The position numbers and the translations under genes were made by a program. A DNA stretch of 64,000 nt from Ohtaekwangia sp. (GTDB taxonomy: Bacteria > Bacteroidota > Bacteroidia > Cytophagales > Cyclobacteriaceae), in contig JAJNPV010000037.1 of NCBI GenBank assembly GCA_021155195.1, positions 620,001-684,000 of the forward strand, given 5' to 3'. Shown one piece after another: positions 15,739-25,679 of this stretch. Below the pieces are notes generated by a model that worked only from the letters and a program-made list of their open reading frames with translations, had not been told where the DNA came from and searched no databases. Positions within the stretch are counted from its first letter, which is position 1, and each line of letters starts with the position of its first letter.

Positions 15739-18700
15739 TGTTACTCGTCACCAAAATAACGGGTTTACCTTGTACGGTAATCATTTGAATGTCTTTCACA
15801 TTGTATGGAACTGAGAATCCGCTCTCGAAATGTTTAACAGGTTTGAAATCAAGATTGCCTGTACCTTTCAGGAATGCACCCGGTGAAGCATCGGCAGCAG
15901 TAGTTTCAACTTCTACATCAAACTTATTTCCGGCAACCAAAATGTCTTTCTTTCCATCTTTATCAAAATCATAAACAATAACTCCGTTGATTGTTGAAAG
16001 CTGAGCTTCTGTAGGTAGTCTTTTAATCGTAAAACTTCCATTATCGTTGATTAGCATAACGCTTGAAAAAAGAACTGCTTTTCTGTGCATCGCATTTTCC
16101 ATGTTCTGACCTAAAATACCATTCAAGTCTGATTCTGCATAAGATCGATAGGTTGGAAACTTTTGAGCAATGATAGGCATCTGCTGCGATGTACATTCTT
16201 TGCCTCGTATCGGTAGCAACAAACTTTCAGAATAATGTCGGGCAAGAAAGATATCGTTCGTTCCATTGCCATCAAAATCTTTCGCATACACTTCGAAGGG
16301 TTTTTCTACGCTTGCGCTGAACTTATAATTCTCGCCCAAGTTGCCTAGTATTAAATCCTGATCGCCATCACCATCTAAATCATCAGCACTGATTTTATTC
16401 CACCAGCCTTCGGTGTTTTGTAATCCAAGTTCTTCTGAGATGTTGACTAGTTTTCCTTCTTTAATTTCAAATACTTTAATAGGCATCCATTCACCAGCTA
16501 CCACCAACTCCGACTTCTTATCCCCATTCAAATCAACCCAAAGAGCTGAATTGATCATGCCGTTGTTTGAAAGTCCTGGAGCCAATTCATCCGTCTTATC
16601 GACAAACTTTCCTTTTTCATTGATCAACAAATAACTCTTTGGCGACTTTGGATACGCATTTGCTACAACCTGGCCGCCTCTGAATAAATCCAAATCACCA
16701 TCGCCATCGATGTCATAAGCCACCACACATGACCCACTACTTTTAGTTGTCGGTAGAATTGACTTGGTAAACTTTCCCTTTCCGTCATTTATGTATAAGC
16801 GATCCTGATATTGCTTAGCGCCTTCTGCAAACTCACTACCACCACTCACTACATATAAATCATCGTCTCCATCTTGATCGGCATCAAAAAAGACAGAGCC
16901 CATGTCTTCAAATGCTTTATCAGTTTCAAATGCTGCAATGGATTTCTTTACTAATTTTCCATTGCTCTGTATATATAAACTACCGGCCTGCCCAGCGGCA
17001 CCGCCAACATAAAAGTCTTCCGCTCCATCGTTGTTCACATCGCCAACGGCCATAAACGGACCGCTTCGTGAAAACATGTGTGGCAACAGCACCTGATCTT
17101 TGTATTCATAAAAATCATTTTCGGTGTGGATGAATTCACTTGCCAGTATGGATGAAGCTTCTCGAAAGAGAGTAGGCTTTGCAGATTTGTTAGGAACCGT
17201 TTTTTCTGCCTTGGCATAGTCAACTTGTATCAATTGATTTGCTTTTGTTTCTTTTATCAGGTTTACATTTCCGTTGGTCCACATCACTTTAATGCTATCC
17301 ACTTTTGAAACCTGGCCAAGGCCAAAATGAACAACCGGATCGTTGGACGAAAGATATCCACGCACCGTTTTGTTTTCGAAGTATTGTAAGTTGCCTTGAT
17401 AGTAAATCGTAACCTTTGCACCGATGCCGTTTGAATTTCCTTTTGGTCCGTTTAGTTTAAGCTTCAAGTAATTAGTTTTGGCAGATGAAGTATTTTCATA
17501 GATGAAGGCTTCTTCATCCAGATTATTTACAATCAACTCCAAATCGCCATCGTTATCTAAATCGGCCACAGCCGCGCCATTTGAAAAACTGGTTTCATTG
17601 AAGCCCCAGGTGTCGCTGGCATTTTCAAATTTTAAGTCACCCGTATTCTTGAATAGATAATTTTTTACTTTGATTGGTTGATAAACGTTGATAAAGTCTT
17701 TAAATCCCTTCTCTAACATTTCCTGAGGCGAGTTGTACTTATGCTTATTGGCTTGCACATATTCCTGTAGCTTTTGTTGCGCGTCCCCATCAAACACATC
17801 GCGCTTATAGCCATTAGCAACAAAGATGTCGCGATTGCCATCATTGTTAAAATCTGAAAGCAAACACGACCAACTCCATTCTGTTTTTGCTACACCTGAT
17901 AATTGCGAGATCTCACTGAAGAAAAGATTTCCCTGATTCATGTGCAAGGCATTGTGCATGTATTGCTTGTGCATACCCGCATTCACAATATTATGGAACC
18001 CCGCTATATCCATGGAGGGCATAGATACCTTCGAGCGTTGATAATCGGCAGGAAGCATTTCGCTCACATAAATATCTTCGAAGCCATCGTTATTAATATC
18101 AGCTACATCGGTGCCCATGGAATACATGGAGATGTGATTGGTAGCTTTGGTAATTTGCTCTTTAAAGGTGCCGTTCTTTTGGTTGATGTACATGTAATCA
18201 CCTTCTGCAAAATCGTTTGCAACAAAAATGTCAGCCCAACCATCGTTGTTAAGATCAGAAGTAACCACGCTCAGTGCGTACCCAAAATTATTAACAATAC
18301 CTGCTTGTGTAGCGATGTCTCTAAATTTTCCATTTTCATTTAAGAATAAACGGTCGCGACTGGTAGTGGGCGAAAGCTTTTTCTGCCGCACCATCTGGGT
18401 GAGTGGAAGATCAAATGAATCCGGCCGGTTAGTTACATACAAATCAAGATCGTTGTCATTATCCAAATCGAAAAATGAAGCATGAATAGAGTAGCCAGGC
18501 TCATCAAGTCCATATTCTTTTGCTTGTTCTTTGAAGGTAAGGTCGCCCTGGTTAATGAATAACAAGTTTCTGCGTTGATCTTCAGTTTCATTCCAACCAC
18601 CTTTGCATACATAGATATCAAGCAAGCCATCCTGATTAACATCGGCCAGGGTTACGCCATTATTCCATTTTCCATTTCCGGCAACTCCAGCTGCTTCCGT

Positions 18701-19045
18701 AATGTCTTTAAATTTCAGATTTCCTTGATTAAGGTATAATTTATTGGGGACTTCGTTGCCGGTAAAATAAATATCGGGAAGACCATCATTGTTAATATCA
18801 CCGATCCCTACACCGCCACCATTATATACATAAGCAAAAAAATCAAAGTAATTGTCGATGTTCTCATCTACGGTATTTGTAAATGTTACTCCGCTTTGTG
18901 AAGAAGGAACTCGTTTGAACACCGGAGTTTCAGTTGCTTCCGATATTTTTTCTGTTTCTGGTTTTTGACTACAACCAATTAGTAATAAAGAGAGTATGGC
19001 TGTCCCGAAAACAGATGACAAAAAAGATTTATGTTTATTAAACAT
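15707..19045 (-). CDS. CRTAC1/UnbV-type FG-GAP (VCBS) repeat lipoprotein
   Basis: A 1112-residue lipoprotein (lipobox IGC, Cys25). It holds many FG-GAP/VCBS repeats with calcium-loop motifs of the form D(I/V)N(N/Q)DGxxD, for example DINNDGLPDIYFTG, DLDNDNDLDLYVTN and DLDGDGDQDLILGN, forming two beta-propellers. Between them, at about 545-610, is an ASPIC/UnbV domain (NGIGAKVTIYY, VHFGLGQ, VMWTNG). Such proteins are surface or periplasmic and bind ligands or partners. It stands between the YyaL-type gene and the haloperoxidase gene, in a block that includes SusC/SusD, so it may help process or bind the SusCD cargo. No enzyme motif is seen. Confidence 0.9.
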   Translation of the reverse strand: MFNKHKSFLSSVFGTAILSLLLIGCSQKPETEKISEATETPVFKRVPSSQSGVTFTNTVDENIDNYFDFFAYVYNGGGVGIGDINNDGLPDIYFTGNEVPNKLYLNQGNLKFKDITEAAGVAGNGKWNNGVTLADVNQDGLLDIYVCKGGWNETEDQRRNLLFINQGDLTFKEQAKEYGLDEPGYSIHASFFDLDNDNDLDLYVTNRPDSFDLPLTQMVRQKKLSPTTSRDRLFLNENGKFRDIATQAGIVNNFGYALSVVTSDLNNDGWADIFVANDFAEGDYMYINQKNGTFKEQITKATNHISMYSMGTDVADINNDGFEDIYVSEMLPADYQRSKVSMPSMDIAGFHNIVNAGMHKQYMHNALHMNQGNLFFSEISQLSGVAKTEWSWSCLLSDFNNDGNRDIFVANGYKRDVFDGDAQQKLQEYVQANKHKYNSPQEMLEKGFKDFINVYQPIKVKNYLFKNTGDLKFENASDTWGFNETSFSNGAAVADLDNDGDLELIVNNLDEEAFIYENTSSAKTNYLKLKLNGPKGNSNGIGAKVTIYYQGNLQYFENKTVRGYLSSNDPVVHFGLGQVSKVDSIKVMWTNGNVNLIKETKANQLIQVDYAKAEKTVPNKSAKPTLFREASSILASEFIHTENDFYEYKDQVLLPHMFSRSGPFMAVGDVNNDGAEDFYVGGAAGQAGSLYIQSNGKLVKKSIAAFETDKAFEDMGSVFFDADQDGDDDLYVVSGGSEFAEGAKQYQDRLYINDGKGKFTKSILPTTKSSGSCVVAYDIDGDGDLDLFRGGQVVANAYPKSPKSYLLINEKGKFVDKTDELAPGLSNNGMINSALWVDLNGDKKSELVVAGEWMPIKVFEIKEGKLVNISEELGLQNTEGWWNKISADDLDGDGDQDLILGNLGENYKFSASVEKPFEVYAKDFDGNGTNDIFLARHYSESLLLPIRGKECTSQQMPIIAQKFPTYRSYAESDLNGILGQNMENAMHRKAVLFSSVMLINDNGSFTIKRLPTEAQLSTINGVIVYDFDKDGKKDILVAGNKFDVEVETTAADASPGAFLKGTGNLDFKPVKHFESGFSVPYNVKDIQMITVQGKPVILVTSNNDKLRAFESQ

Positions 19046-19070
19046 GTTTAAATTTCATTTAAGATTTATA

Positions 19071-19090
19071 GTCCCGGTAGACATCGGGAT
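19071..19090. repeat. Short intergenic palindrome
   Basis: GTCCCG and CGGGAT separated by GTAGACAT, in the 51-base gap between two minus-strand genes. Short palindromes with this GTCCCG...CGGGAC form are common between Bacteroidota genes. A role in transcript processing is possible but not shown. Confidence 0.45.
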
Positions 19091-19096
19091 AACAAC

Positions 19097-20551
19097 TCAT
19101 TTTCCTTCTGTGTGTTCAAGAAATGTTTCCCACACTTTCCCCGCAACTTTTCTGCCGAGAGTTAACCCTTCAATGTTATCAGCTTGAATGTGATAGCCAC
19201 CAAGTACTCTGGAGAAACCAGCCATTTCTGCTGTTTGGGTAAATGTTGGAAACTGTAAAGTTACAGGTTTTCCAAGATTATCAGGTTCTGTAAGAGCGCC
19301 TGGAATTAACTCCACTTCAGTTCCAAACGTATCGCTTCCGGTAAATAATTTAAGGATTTCTGCGCAAGCGCCACTAATGGTGCTATGACCTGAAACATAA
19401 CTGGGAAAGGGTGGACATAAAAATGTTTCCGGTGAATAAGGTCTCCATTCCTGACCTTTCATTTGTATCATTCCCTTTTCGGGGCCACCCCATGCTTTGA
19501 TTACTTGATCTTGATAGTAATCATGAACCAATTGATAAGGACGCGCGAAATCATAATACATTTTTGAATCCCAGCATGAGATGAACGCATCCATAGCGGT
19601 AGCTTCAACAAGGAAATACATTTTCACGTCTTGATCGAGTGTATGATTATCGCGCACAGAAACATTTTGCGCAAATAATAACCAGTGTCCTGCTTGTTGT
19701 ACAGACTTAGGGCCATCGCGCATAAACTCAACCAAGGCTCGTTGTTCATCGGTTAAGTTTGCTTGTAGTTCAATTACTTCTTTTACTTCTTTCGCTAATT
19801 GGTTGGAACCAACCATGGGAGGTGGGCCAGGTCGAAATTGAGAAGCTGAATCCAATACAAGCGGATTCACTTTCCACCATTGCGGAGTAAGGCAACCCGG
19901 AGCAAATTTGCCTCCCTTTCCATCTGAAAAATATTTTGGTTGCCAGCGGTTAATGTCCTTGAGTAGATCAACGTCATTTACCGGATTGTATCCGGTATAA
20001 TCTGAATACATGGTGCCATCTGAATTTGGCACAGTGCCATCTTGATTGGCACCATCATGCATTCTTGCGTTGATCACCGTTTTAGCAGCGAGATTGCCAA
20101 TACCTTCTGGAGTAGAAGGATCTTCTGATTTATTATTGGGGTCTAATCCCAATTCAATCATTTTGTTTCTTAATAAGAGCGAGTCAGAAAAATAATATTC
20201 TAACATGGATCGATAGGCAGCATAGCTGATGGCGATTTCCTTGTTCTTAAGTGTTCGCTCAGATTCTGATTGCCGATCAACATGTGTTAAATAAAACGGA
20301 GTTGCTTTGTCATCATATCTACTCCACGCATCAAACACGGAAGTCCAGATCAAACCAAGTATTCGTGAAGTAACCGTAGGGCGGGGTTTAAATCGTTCGG
20401 TATCATTCGCTGTACATTCAAGAGAAACTTTGCCCCATTGATAAGCAATATTGTTACTGCCCAGCTGTTCGGGTTTACCCTCTTCTTTTTGTATTGCCGT
20501 ACAAGAAAAAACAAATACGATTGTTAACAAAATTGGAATTGATTTCATCAC
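19097..20551 (-). CDS. Vanadium-dependent haloperoxidase-like PAP2-family lipoprotein
   Basis: A 484-residue lipoprotein (lipobox FSC). The PAP2/vanadate-binding core is at the C-terminal side: FPSYVSGHSTISGACAEIL (the SGH motif that binds vanadate or phosphate) and, later, GGYHIQADNIEG, holding the second catalytic His. An upstream Lys/Arg-containing segment (KGQEWRPYSPETF) supplies the first phosphate-binding element. Family members oxidise halides with peroxide or act as phosphatases; which applies cannot be told from sequence. It lies 106 bases downstream of SusD, past a terminator hairpin, and before the FG-GAP protein gene. Confidence 0.88.
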   Translation of the reverse strand: MMKSIPILLTIVFVFSCTAIQKEEGKPEQLGSNNIAYQWGKVSLECTANDTERFKPRPTVTSRILGLIWTSVFDAWSRYDDKATPFYLTHVDRQSESERTLKNKEIAISYAAYRSMLEYYFSDSLLLRNKMIELGLDPNNKSEDPSTPEGIGNLAAKTVINARMHDGANQDGTVPNSDGTMYSDYTGYNPVNDVDLLKDINRWQPKYFSDGKGGKFAPGCLTPQWWKVNPLVLDSASQFRPGPPPMVGSNQLAKEVKEVIELQANLTDEQRALVEFMRDGPKSVQQAGHWLLFAQNVSVRDNHTLDQDVKMYFLVEATAMDAFISCWDSKMYYDFARPYQLVHDYYQDQVIKAWGGPEKGMIQMKGQEWRPYSPETFLCPPFPSYVSGHSTISGACAEILKLFTGSDTFGTEVELIPGALTEPDNLGKPVTLQFPTFTQTAEMAGFSRVLGGYHIQADNIEGLTLGRKVAGKVWETFLEHTEGK

Positions 20552-20604
20552 AGCTAAATTGGAAAACCTTTTTGATCAAACAAATAAATAAGGCCGTAAA
20601 AGGA

Positions 20605-20630
20605 AAGAGCTACGCAAAAGCGTAGCCCTT
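20605..20630 (-). terminator. Rho-independent terminator after susD
   Basis: On the minus strand a stem AAGGGCTACGC / GCGTAGCTCTT with a TTTT loop, followed by CCTTTT. It lies just past the susD stop codon and should separate the susCD unit from the haloperoxidase gene, at least in part. Confidence 0.72.
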
Positions 20631-20657
20631 AAACCCAAACAATTAAAACTCTATTCT

Positions 20658-22424
20658 TTAATTACAAACAGGGCCATCAGGATAGCCGCAATTTTGTTCG
20701 TAACCACCCTGTGTTCTGTCCAGTTGATTTTGAATAATCGGCCTTCTAATATGGAATTGGGCAACACGATTTTGAGCCTCTGGATTATACTGATTAACCC
20801 GGCTAACTAAAGTTTGAGTGCGAACCAAATCATACCAGCGGCATTGTTCACCATCAAGTTCACGAGATCTTTCTTCCAAAAGATAAGTTAAATCGACCGT
20901 GGCGGGTGTATTGGCAGGATCATTCATATCAACACCAGGAAATGCAGATCGCTGACGCACAGTCACAATGTCTGTTCGGGCACCTGGTGCATTGCCTTGT
21001 TTCAATCTGGCTTCTGCCCGCAGTAAATAGGTGTCTGCTAAACGCATCACGAACCAATCACGTGAACCTTCCATCCACTGAATGGTTGGACGCAGGGGAT
21101 CCATGAATTTCTTTATGTGTGCGTATTGGAATTCATTGTAGTTGGTCTTGCCCGCATCAGTTCTAAGGATAACCTGATATCGCGTTGCCGCTCTTTTAGC
21201 CGCTGTCCAAGTAGCTTCTCGGCCGGGGCCTGGAATATAGATTGCCGTATCGCCCATCTCTAAGCGTGGCTTACCAATGTCGGCAGTAGTAACCGGTGAA
21301 CCATTTCGTTTCTTTGCACCAGCATCCACATAAGCCTGAGTCCATAAGAAAGCAGTGTTATTTCCATTTACATACCAAACATGTTTATAATTCTGATCGT
21401 AACGGTTATCGATGTTGCGAGCAGCTCCATACAAATTCAACAAATAATCGGTAGGTCTAAAGCGTTTGAAAGGCCGGCCATTTGCTATGTCACGAATCAT
21501 ACCGGGTTGATTGTCATATTGCATCAGGAAGTAGAGATGCCCTCTATTTCCTTCGCCTGGAGCAACTCCATCACCACCGCTATTCAGAAGAACATCTGTG
21601 GAATTTTGTACAGCAAAAATGATCTCTTTATTGTTTTGCTTGCTCTGATCCCAAAGTTCAGCATGGCTGGCAACGAGTCCATAAGAAGTATTGGCAATTA
21701 CTGCGCTAAAGTTTGTTTCTGCTGCTGCAAAATCTGCTGTTGAGTTTGTTAACCAACCTCTGGTTAACAATGCCATTCCTAATAGGTTTTGCGCGGCTCC
21801 TTTGGTAGCTCTTCCGTATTGAGGTTGCGTTGCGGGCAAATCAATAATTGCAGCTTCAAGGTCGGGAATAATTGCTTGCGCATAAACGTCCAAGGCTGAA
21901 GTTTTGTTAGCAGTAACTACCGCTCCAACCGTTTCTTCTAACCGAAGATCGGCTGAGCCCCACTGACGAATAATAGTAAAGTAGTACAACGCTCTTAAAA
22001 ATCTTGCTTCCGCTACACGTGTCTTCTTAAGTGTAGCATCCATATCCGTTACGACATCAGCTCGTCCAATCACGGCATTTGACTGGTTGACGCCTTTATA
22101 ACACCATTCAAACATTTCGCGCAAAACTGAATTATCAGCCCGAAGTGTGGCATCGTACCAGTTGAAGCCTTTATGGCTGCCATCCGCACCATTGGTATAC
22201 TCATCAGTTCCAAAAACGGTAAGCGTATAGGCTCTTTCATTACTGTATACATACTTTAAGTATGAGTAGGCGCCATCTACTGCATCTTCAAGACCTGCTG
22301 CTGTAGTATAATATACTCCAGCAACATCAGACACTAACTCCTCCTTCAGGAAGTCTTTACACGATTGAATATTAAAGGCTACAAGAGCCACTATTAAAAT
22401 TATAGATTTCTTCTTCATAATCAT
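20658..22424 (-). CDS. RagB/SusD-family nutrient-binding lipoprotein
   Basis: A 588-residue outer-membrane lipoprotein (lipobox QSC, Cys22). The SusD fold is recognised by the N-terminal CKDFLKEE, the TPR-like helices with ARFLRALYYFTIIRQWG (about 141-157), LLGMALLTRGW, and the C-terminal LLRAEARLKQGNAPGARTDI and EERSRELDGEQCRWYDLVRT. SusD caps the SusC transporter and binds the cargo at the cell surface. It follows susC by 6 bases, so the pair is one unit. A second ATG at 22418 is an equally good start. The cargo is unknown; neighbours are a haloperoxidase and an FG-GAP protein, not glycosidases. Confidence 0.95.
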   Translation of the reverse strand: MIMKKKSIILIVALVAFNIQSCKDFLKEELVSDVAGVYYTTAAGLEDAVDGAYSYLKYVYSNERAYTLTVFGTDEYTNGADGSHKGFNWYDATLRADNSVLREMFEWCYKGVNQSNAVIGRADVVTDMDATLKKTRVAEARFLRALYYFTIIRQWGSADLRLEETVGAVVTANKTSALDVYAQAIIPDLEAAIIDLPATQPQYGRATKGAAQNLLGMALLTRGWLTNSTADFAAAETNFSAVIANTSYGLVASHAELWDQSKQNNKEIIFAVQNSTDVLLNSGGDGVAPGEGNRGHLYFLMQYDNQPGMIRDIANGRPFKRFRPTDYLLNLYGAARNIDNRYDQNYKHVWYVNGNNTAFLWTQAYVDAGAKKRNGSPVTTADIGKPRLEMGDTAIYIPGPGREATWTAAKRAATRYQVILRTDAGKTNYNEFQYAHIKKFMDPLRPTIQWMEGSRDWFVMRLADTYLLRAEARLKQGNAPGARTDIVTVRQRSAFPGVDMNDPANTPATVDLTYLLEERSRELDGEQCRWYDLVRTQTLVSRVNQYNPEAQNRVAQFHIRRPIIQNQLDRTQGGYEQNCGYPDGPVCN

Positions 22425-22430
22425 TTTTGA

Positions 22431-25400
22431 TTAAAAGGTTATGTTAACTCCACCTAAAAACACCTTATTAGATGGCACATCGCCAGCACTAATTGAGTCG
22501 ATAGACTCAGGATCCATATAAGTATACTTAGACCAGACTAATGGATTTTGTGCCGTTAAGTAGATTCTAAAATTGCTTATGTTAAGCGCAGATGTAACAC
22601 TCTTGGGTAAGTTATAGGCAAGAGATACAGTTCTTAACTTGACAAAGCCACCGTCAAAGTACCGAAGAGTGCTTCCGTATTGAGGACCTTCTTGCGCAAA
22701 GTTTGGTCTTGGATAGTCATTCGTAGGATTATCGATTGTCCAGTAATCAACATCAATGTTGTTGTAGCGCCCTTGCATGGAAGCATTGTCAACATTAAAC
22801 TGACTATCAATTGTATAACCAAGACGATAATACAAGAAGAAAGAAAATTCGAAACCTTTAAATGAAAACCGATTGTTCAATCCACCATATACGGAAGGGA
22901 TATCGCTGCCAAGAATAACTCGATCATTTGGTCCAATAAGATCGGGGTTGCCATCACCATTTGAATCAGTAACTTCCTGATCTTTTACCTTAATTTCACC
23001 TGGATATGCTCCATACTTCGCAGCTTCAGCAACCTCACTGGCTTGCCAGATGCCTATTTTCTGATAATCGTAGAAAACCCGAAGCGGTTGGCCTAAAAAC
23101 CATCCATTACCCGGATCACTCACACTATTGCCGTTAGCATCCCGTTGAGCCAAATCAACTATTTCTTCCTTGTAATGTGCTGCATTAAAATCTACATCCC
23201 ACGTTAAGCCGTTGGTCATGCGAAGCACATTAGCACTCAAAGTAATTTCAAATCCTTTAGTTTGAGTTTCACCAATGTTTTGGAAAGCAAACCCGTAGCC
23301 TGTTGTTGGCGGAATGTTTCTTCTCAAAAGAAGTCCTGTTGTATTGGTCTTATACCAATCAAAAGTACCGCTCAATCTGCCTTCAAACAATCCAAAATCG
23401 ACACCAATATCTATTGTTGACATTTTCTCCCATCCTAAATTCGGACTTGGTATTTCAGATAATGTAAACCCTTGCGCACCGCCCGTTTTATTCCACGAAT
23501 AAAGAGATTTAGCAAGTACCCCTTGAGTCTTATAAGGGTCAATAGAAGTGTTACCCACCTGACCATAAGAAGCTCTCAATTTCAGATCGCTTACCACATT
23601 AACACTTGACATGAATCCTTCTTCTTTTATTCTCCAGCCCGCTGAAACCCCAGGGAATGAAGTCCATTTTTTTCCTTCTGCAAGCCGTGAAGATCCATCT
23701 GAGCGAATGGAGGCCTGGAATAAGTATTTGCCTTTGTAAGCATAATTTATACGACCCATGCCTGACATTAATGCCCATGGTAAAAACCTACTTCTAAGTG
23801 CACTTATTGTACCAGCAGTTCCTAGGTTATACCACTTCTGAGCTTCATAAGGAAGACCTTGAACGGAGGCATAATGCACCTCATATTGATTTTCCTGAAC
23901 ACTGAACAAACCAGTAATTCCCAGCACATGATCACCAAAAGTCTTATTGTATGTTAACAGATTTTCAATCGTGTAACCAAGATTGGATTCGTTTTGATAA
24001 GTCGCTCTTGGCGCTCCATTTTTCACGTTATTGGTAAATTGCCCTTGAAAATCCCCACGGGTAACATAGGATAAATCAACCCCGCCCAACAATTTGTATT
24101 TCAACCCGGGAATAATATCAGCCTCTAAATATGCAGATGTAAAGATTCGATCTGTTTTGATTTGATTGACTCTTTTGCCATCCACTAGTTCGCTTAACGG
24201 ATTTGATCGAATACCGTCACCAATTGGATTAAAGTTTATGCTTCCATCGGGGTTGTATGGATTGCCCAACGGACTTTGACTGATAGCTTCACCCAATGCA
24301 CTTCCTATATTATCATTGTTGACAGAGTGCGTAAGGCTGTTTGACATACCTACTTTAAAACGTTTACTTATTTGGTGATCCAGATTAAGTCGGGCAGTAA
24401 CCTTTGTAAAATCCAGCCCCTCTATTGTACCTCCTTGCTTAAAATAACCCAAGGACATATTATACTGAGTCTTTTCATTGCCACCATTAACACTCACATT
24501 GTGTTCAACCTGGCTTCCATTCTGGAAAATCAAATCCTGCCAATCCGTACTTTTAACACCGGTTGGATCAGTTGCATTGGCAAATTCCGTTGGATCCCTA
24601 AACGTACCTGTGGGACCTCCATCTGGACTAAAAACCGATCCTGGAGCACCCCAAGCTGCTCTTCCTACTGCACCTCCTGGTGCATTTAATCTGTTGGCTT
24701 CGCGCTTAAATGCCGCAAATTGTTCTCCATCCATTACATCGATGGTTTTAAAGGCCTGAGTTACTCCATAATACCCTGAATAGGTTACATTGGTCTTTCC
24801 TCCTTTTCCGCGCTTTGTTGTAATTAAAACAACCCCGTTTGCACCGCGCGAACCATAAATAGCTGTCGCGGCCGCATCCTTTAATACTTCAACCGAGGCA
24901 ATGTCATTCGGGTTAAAATCGTTTAATGGATTACTACCTGATGTATTGAATGTCAATCCATCATTTGTACTCGTTCCACCACCAAGTGGAATACCATCAA
25001 CAACAAACAAGGGATCATTCGAAGCATTTAGTGACCTGCGTCCTCTAATTAATATCGAAGGCGATGCTCCAGGTCTGCCATTTTGTTGTTGGATATCTAC
25101 CCCTGCTATTTGTCCTTTCATTCCTTCCAAGGCATTAGTCGTAGCGATTTTTGAAAGAGCTTCAGATCCAATCGAGGAGATTGCCGCAGTGATTTCCCTT
25201 TTTTCCTGGGTTCCATATCCTACCACCACAACTTCAGAAAGTGTTTTAATATCTACACTTAAACTCACAGAAAGGTTGGATTGAGATCCAACTGCAATTT
25301 CCGTAGTTGAATATCCAATGGCGCTAAACACCAAAATGGACTCAGAAGATGGTACACTGATTGAAAATTTACCATTTACATCGCTCACAGTACCTACAGC

Positions 25401-25595
25401 ACTGCCTTTTAAGATAATATTTACACCTGGAAATGCCTGTCCGTCATCGGCTGAAGTTACCGTTCCTGTGACAACACGTTCCTGAAAATCCGCTTTGCCA
25501 GACGCCCAGAGGGTATCTGTGCAAAACACAGCAATCAAAAACCCTATGGATATTATCCCTGGGGTCTTCTTTAGAATAGATAAAATTCTGTGCAT
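22431..25595 (-). CDS. SusC/RagA-family TonB-dependent outer-membrane transporter
   Basis: A 1054-residue TonB-linked porin. Signal peptide about 1-31; a carboxypeptidase-regulatory-like domain at about 41-125 (VTGTVTSADDGQAFPGVNI); a TonB-box-like SEVVVVGYGTQEKREITAA; plug at about 135-240 with SILIRGRRSLNASNDPLFVVDG; then a 22-strand barrel ending in ITF. There is no N-terminal STN domain, so it is not built to signal to an anti-sigma factor. Transcribed with susD. The minus-strand ECF sigma gene lies 84 bases upstream and may control it. Confidence 0.95.
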   Translation of the reverse strand: MHRILSILKKTPGIISIGFLIAVFCTDTLWASGKADFQERVVTGTVTSADDGQAFPGVNIILKGSAVGTVSDVNGKFSISVPSSESILVFSAIGYSTTEIAVGSQSNLSVSLSVDIKTLSEVVVVGYGTQEKREITAAISSIGSEALSKIATTNALEGMKGQIAGVDIQQQNGRPGASPSILIRGRRSLNASNDPLFVVDGIPLGGGTSTNDGLTFNTSGSNPLNDFNPNDIASVEVLKDAAATAIYGSRGANGVVLITTKRGKGGKTNVTYSGYYGVTQAFKTIDVMDGEQFAAFKREANRLNAPGGAVGRAAWGAPGSVFSPDGGPTGTFRDPTEFANATDPTGVKSTDWQDLIFQNGSQVEHNVSVNGGNEKTQYNMSLGYFKQGGTIEGLDFTKVTARLNLDHQISKRFKVGMSNSLTHSVNNDNIGSALGEAISQSPLGNPYNPDGSINFNPIGDGIRSNPLSELVDGKRVNQIKTDRIFTSAYLEADIIPGLKYKLLGGVDLSYVTRGDFQGQFTNNVKNGAPRATYQNESNLGYTIENLLTYNKTFGDHVLGITGLFSVQENQYEVHYASVQGLPYEAQKWYNLGTAGTISALRSRFLPWALMSGMGRINYAYKGKYLFQASIRSDGSSRLAEGKKWTSFPGVSAGWRIKEEGFMSSVNVVSDLKLRASYGQVGNTSIDPYKTQGVLAKSLYSWNKTGGAQGFTLSEIPSPNLGWEKMSTIDIGVDFGLFEGRLSGTFDWYKTNTTGLLLRRNIPPTTGYGFAFQNIGETQTKGFEITLSANVLRMTNGLTWDVDFNAAHYKEEIVDLAQRDANGNSVSDPGNGWFLGQPLRVFYDYQKIGIWQASEVAEAAKYGAYPGEIKVKDQEVTDSNGDGNPDLIGPNDRVILGSDIPSVYGGLNNRFSFKGFEFSFFLYYRLGYTIDSQFNVDNASMQGRYNNIDVDYWTIDNPTNDYPRPNFAQEGPQYGSTLRYFDGGFVKLRTVSLAYNLPKSVTSALNISNFRIYLTAQNPLVWSKYTYMDPESIDSISAGDVPSNKVFLGGVNITF

Positions 25596-25679
25596 AGTTG
25601 TTGGGTTTTGTGGTTAATTGTTAATTGATAAGCTAGTATTGTTTGTCTTCATTAAGACGAAAATCTATTTAACATGCCC

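Noticed and set aside
15707..19045. Tandem repeats in the FG-GAP gene
   Set aside because: The internal periodicity comes from protein FG-GAP/VCBS blades with diverged codons, not from a DNA repeat or CRISPR-like array.
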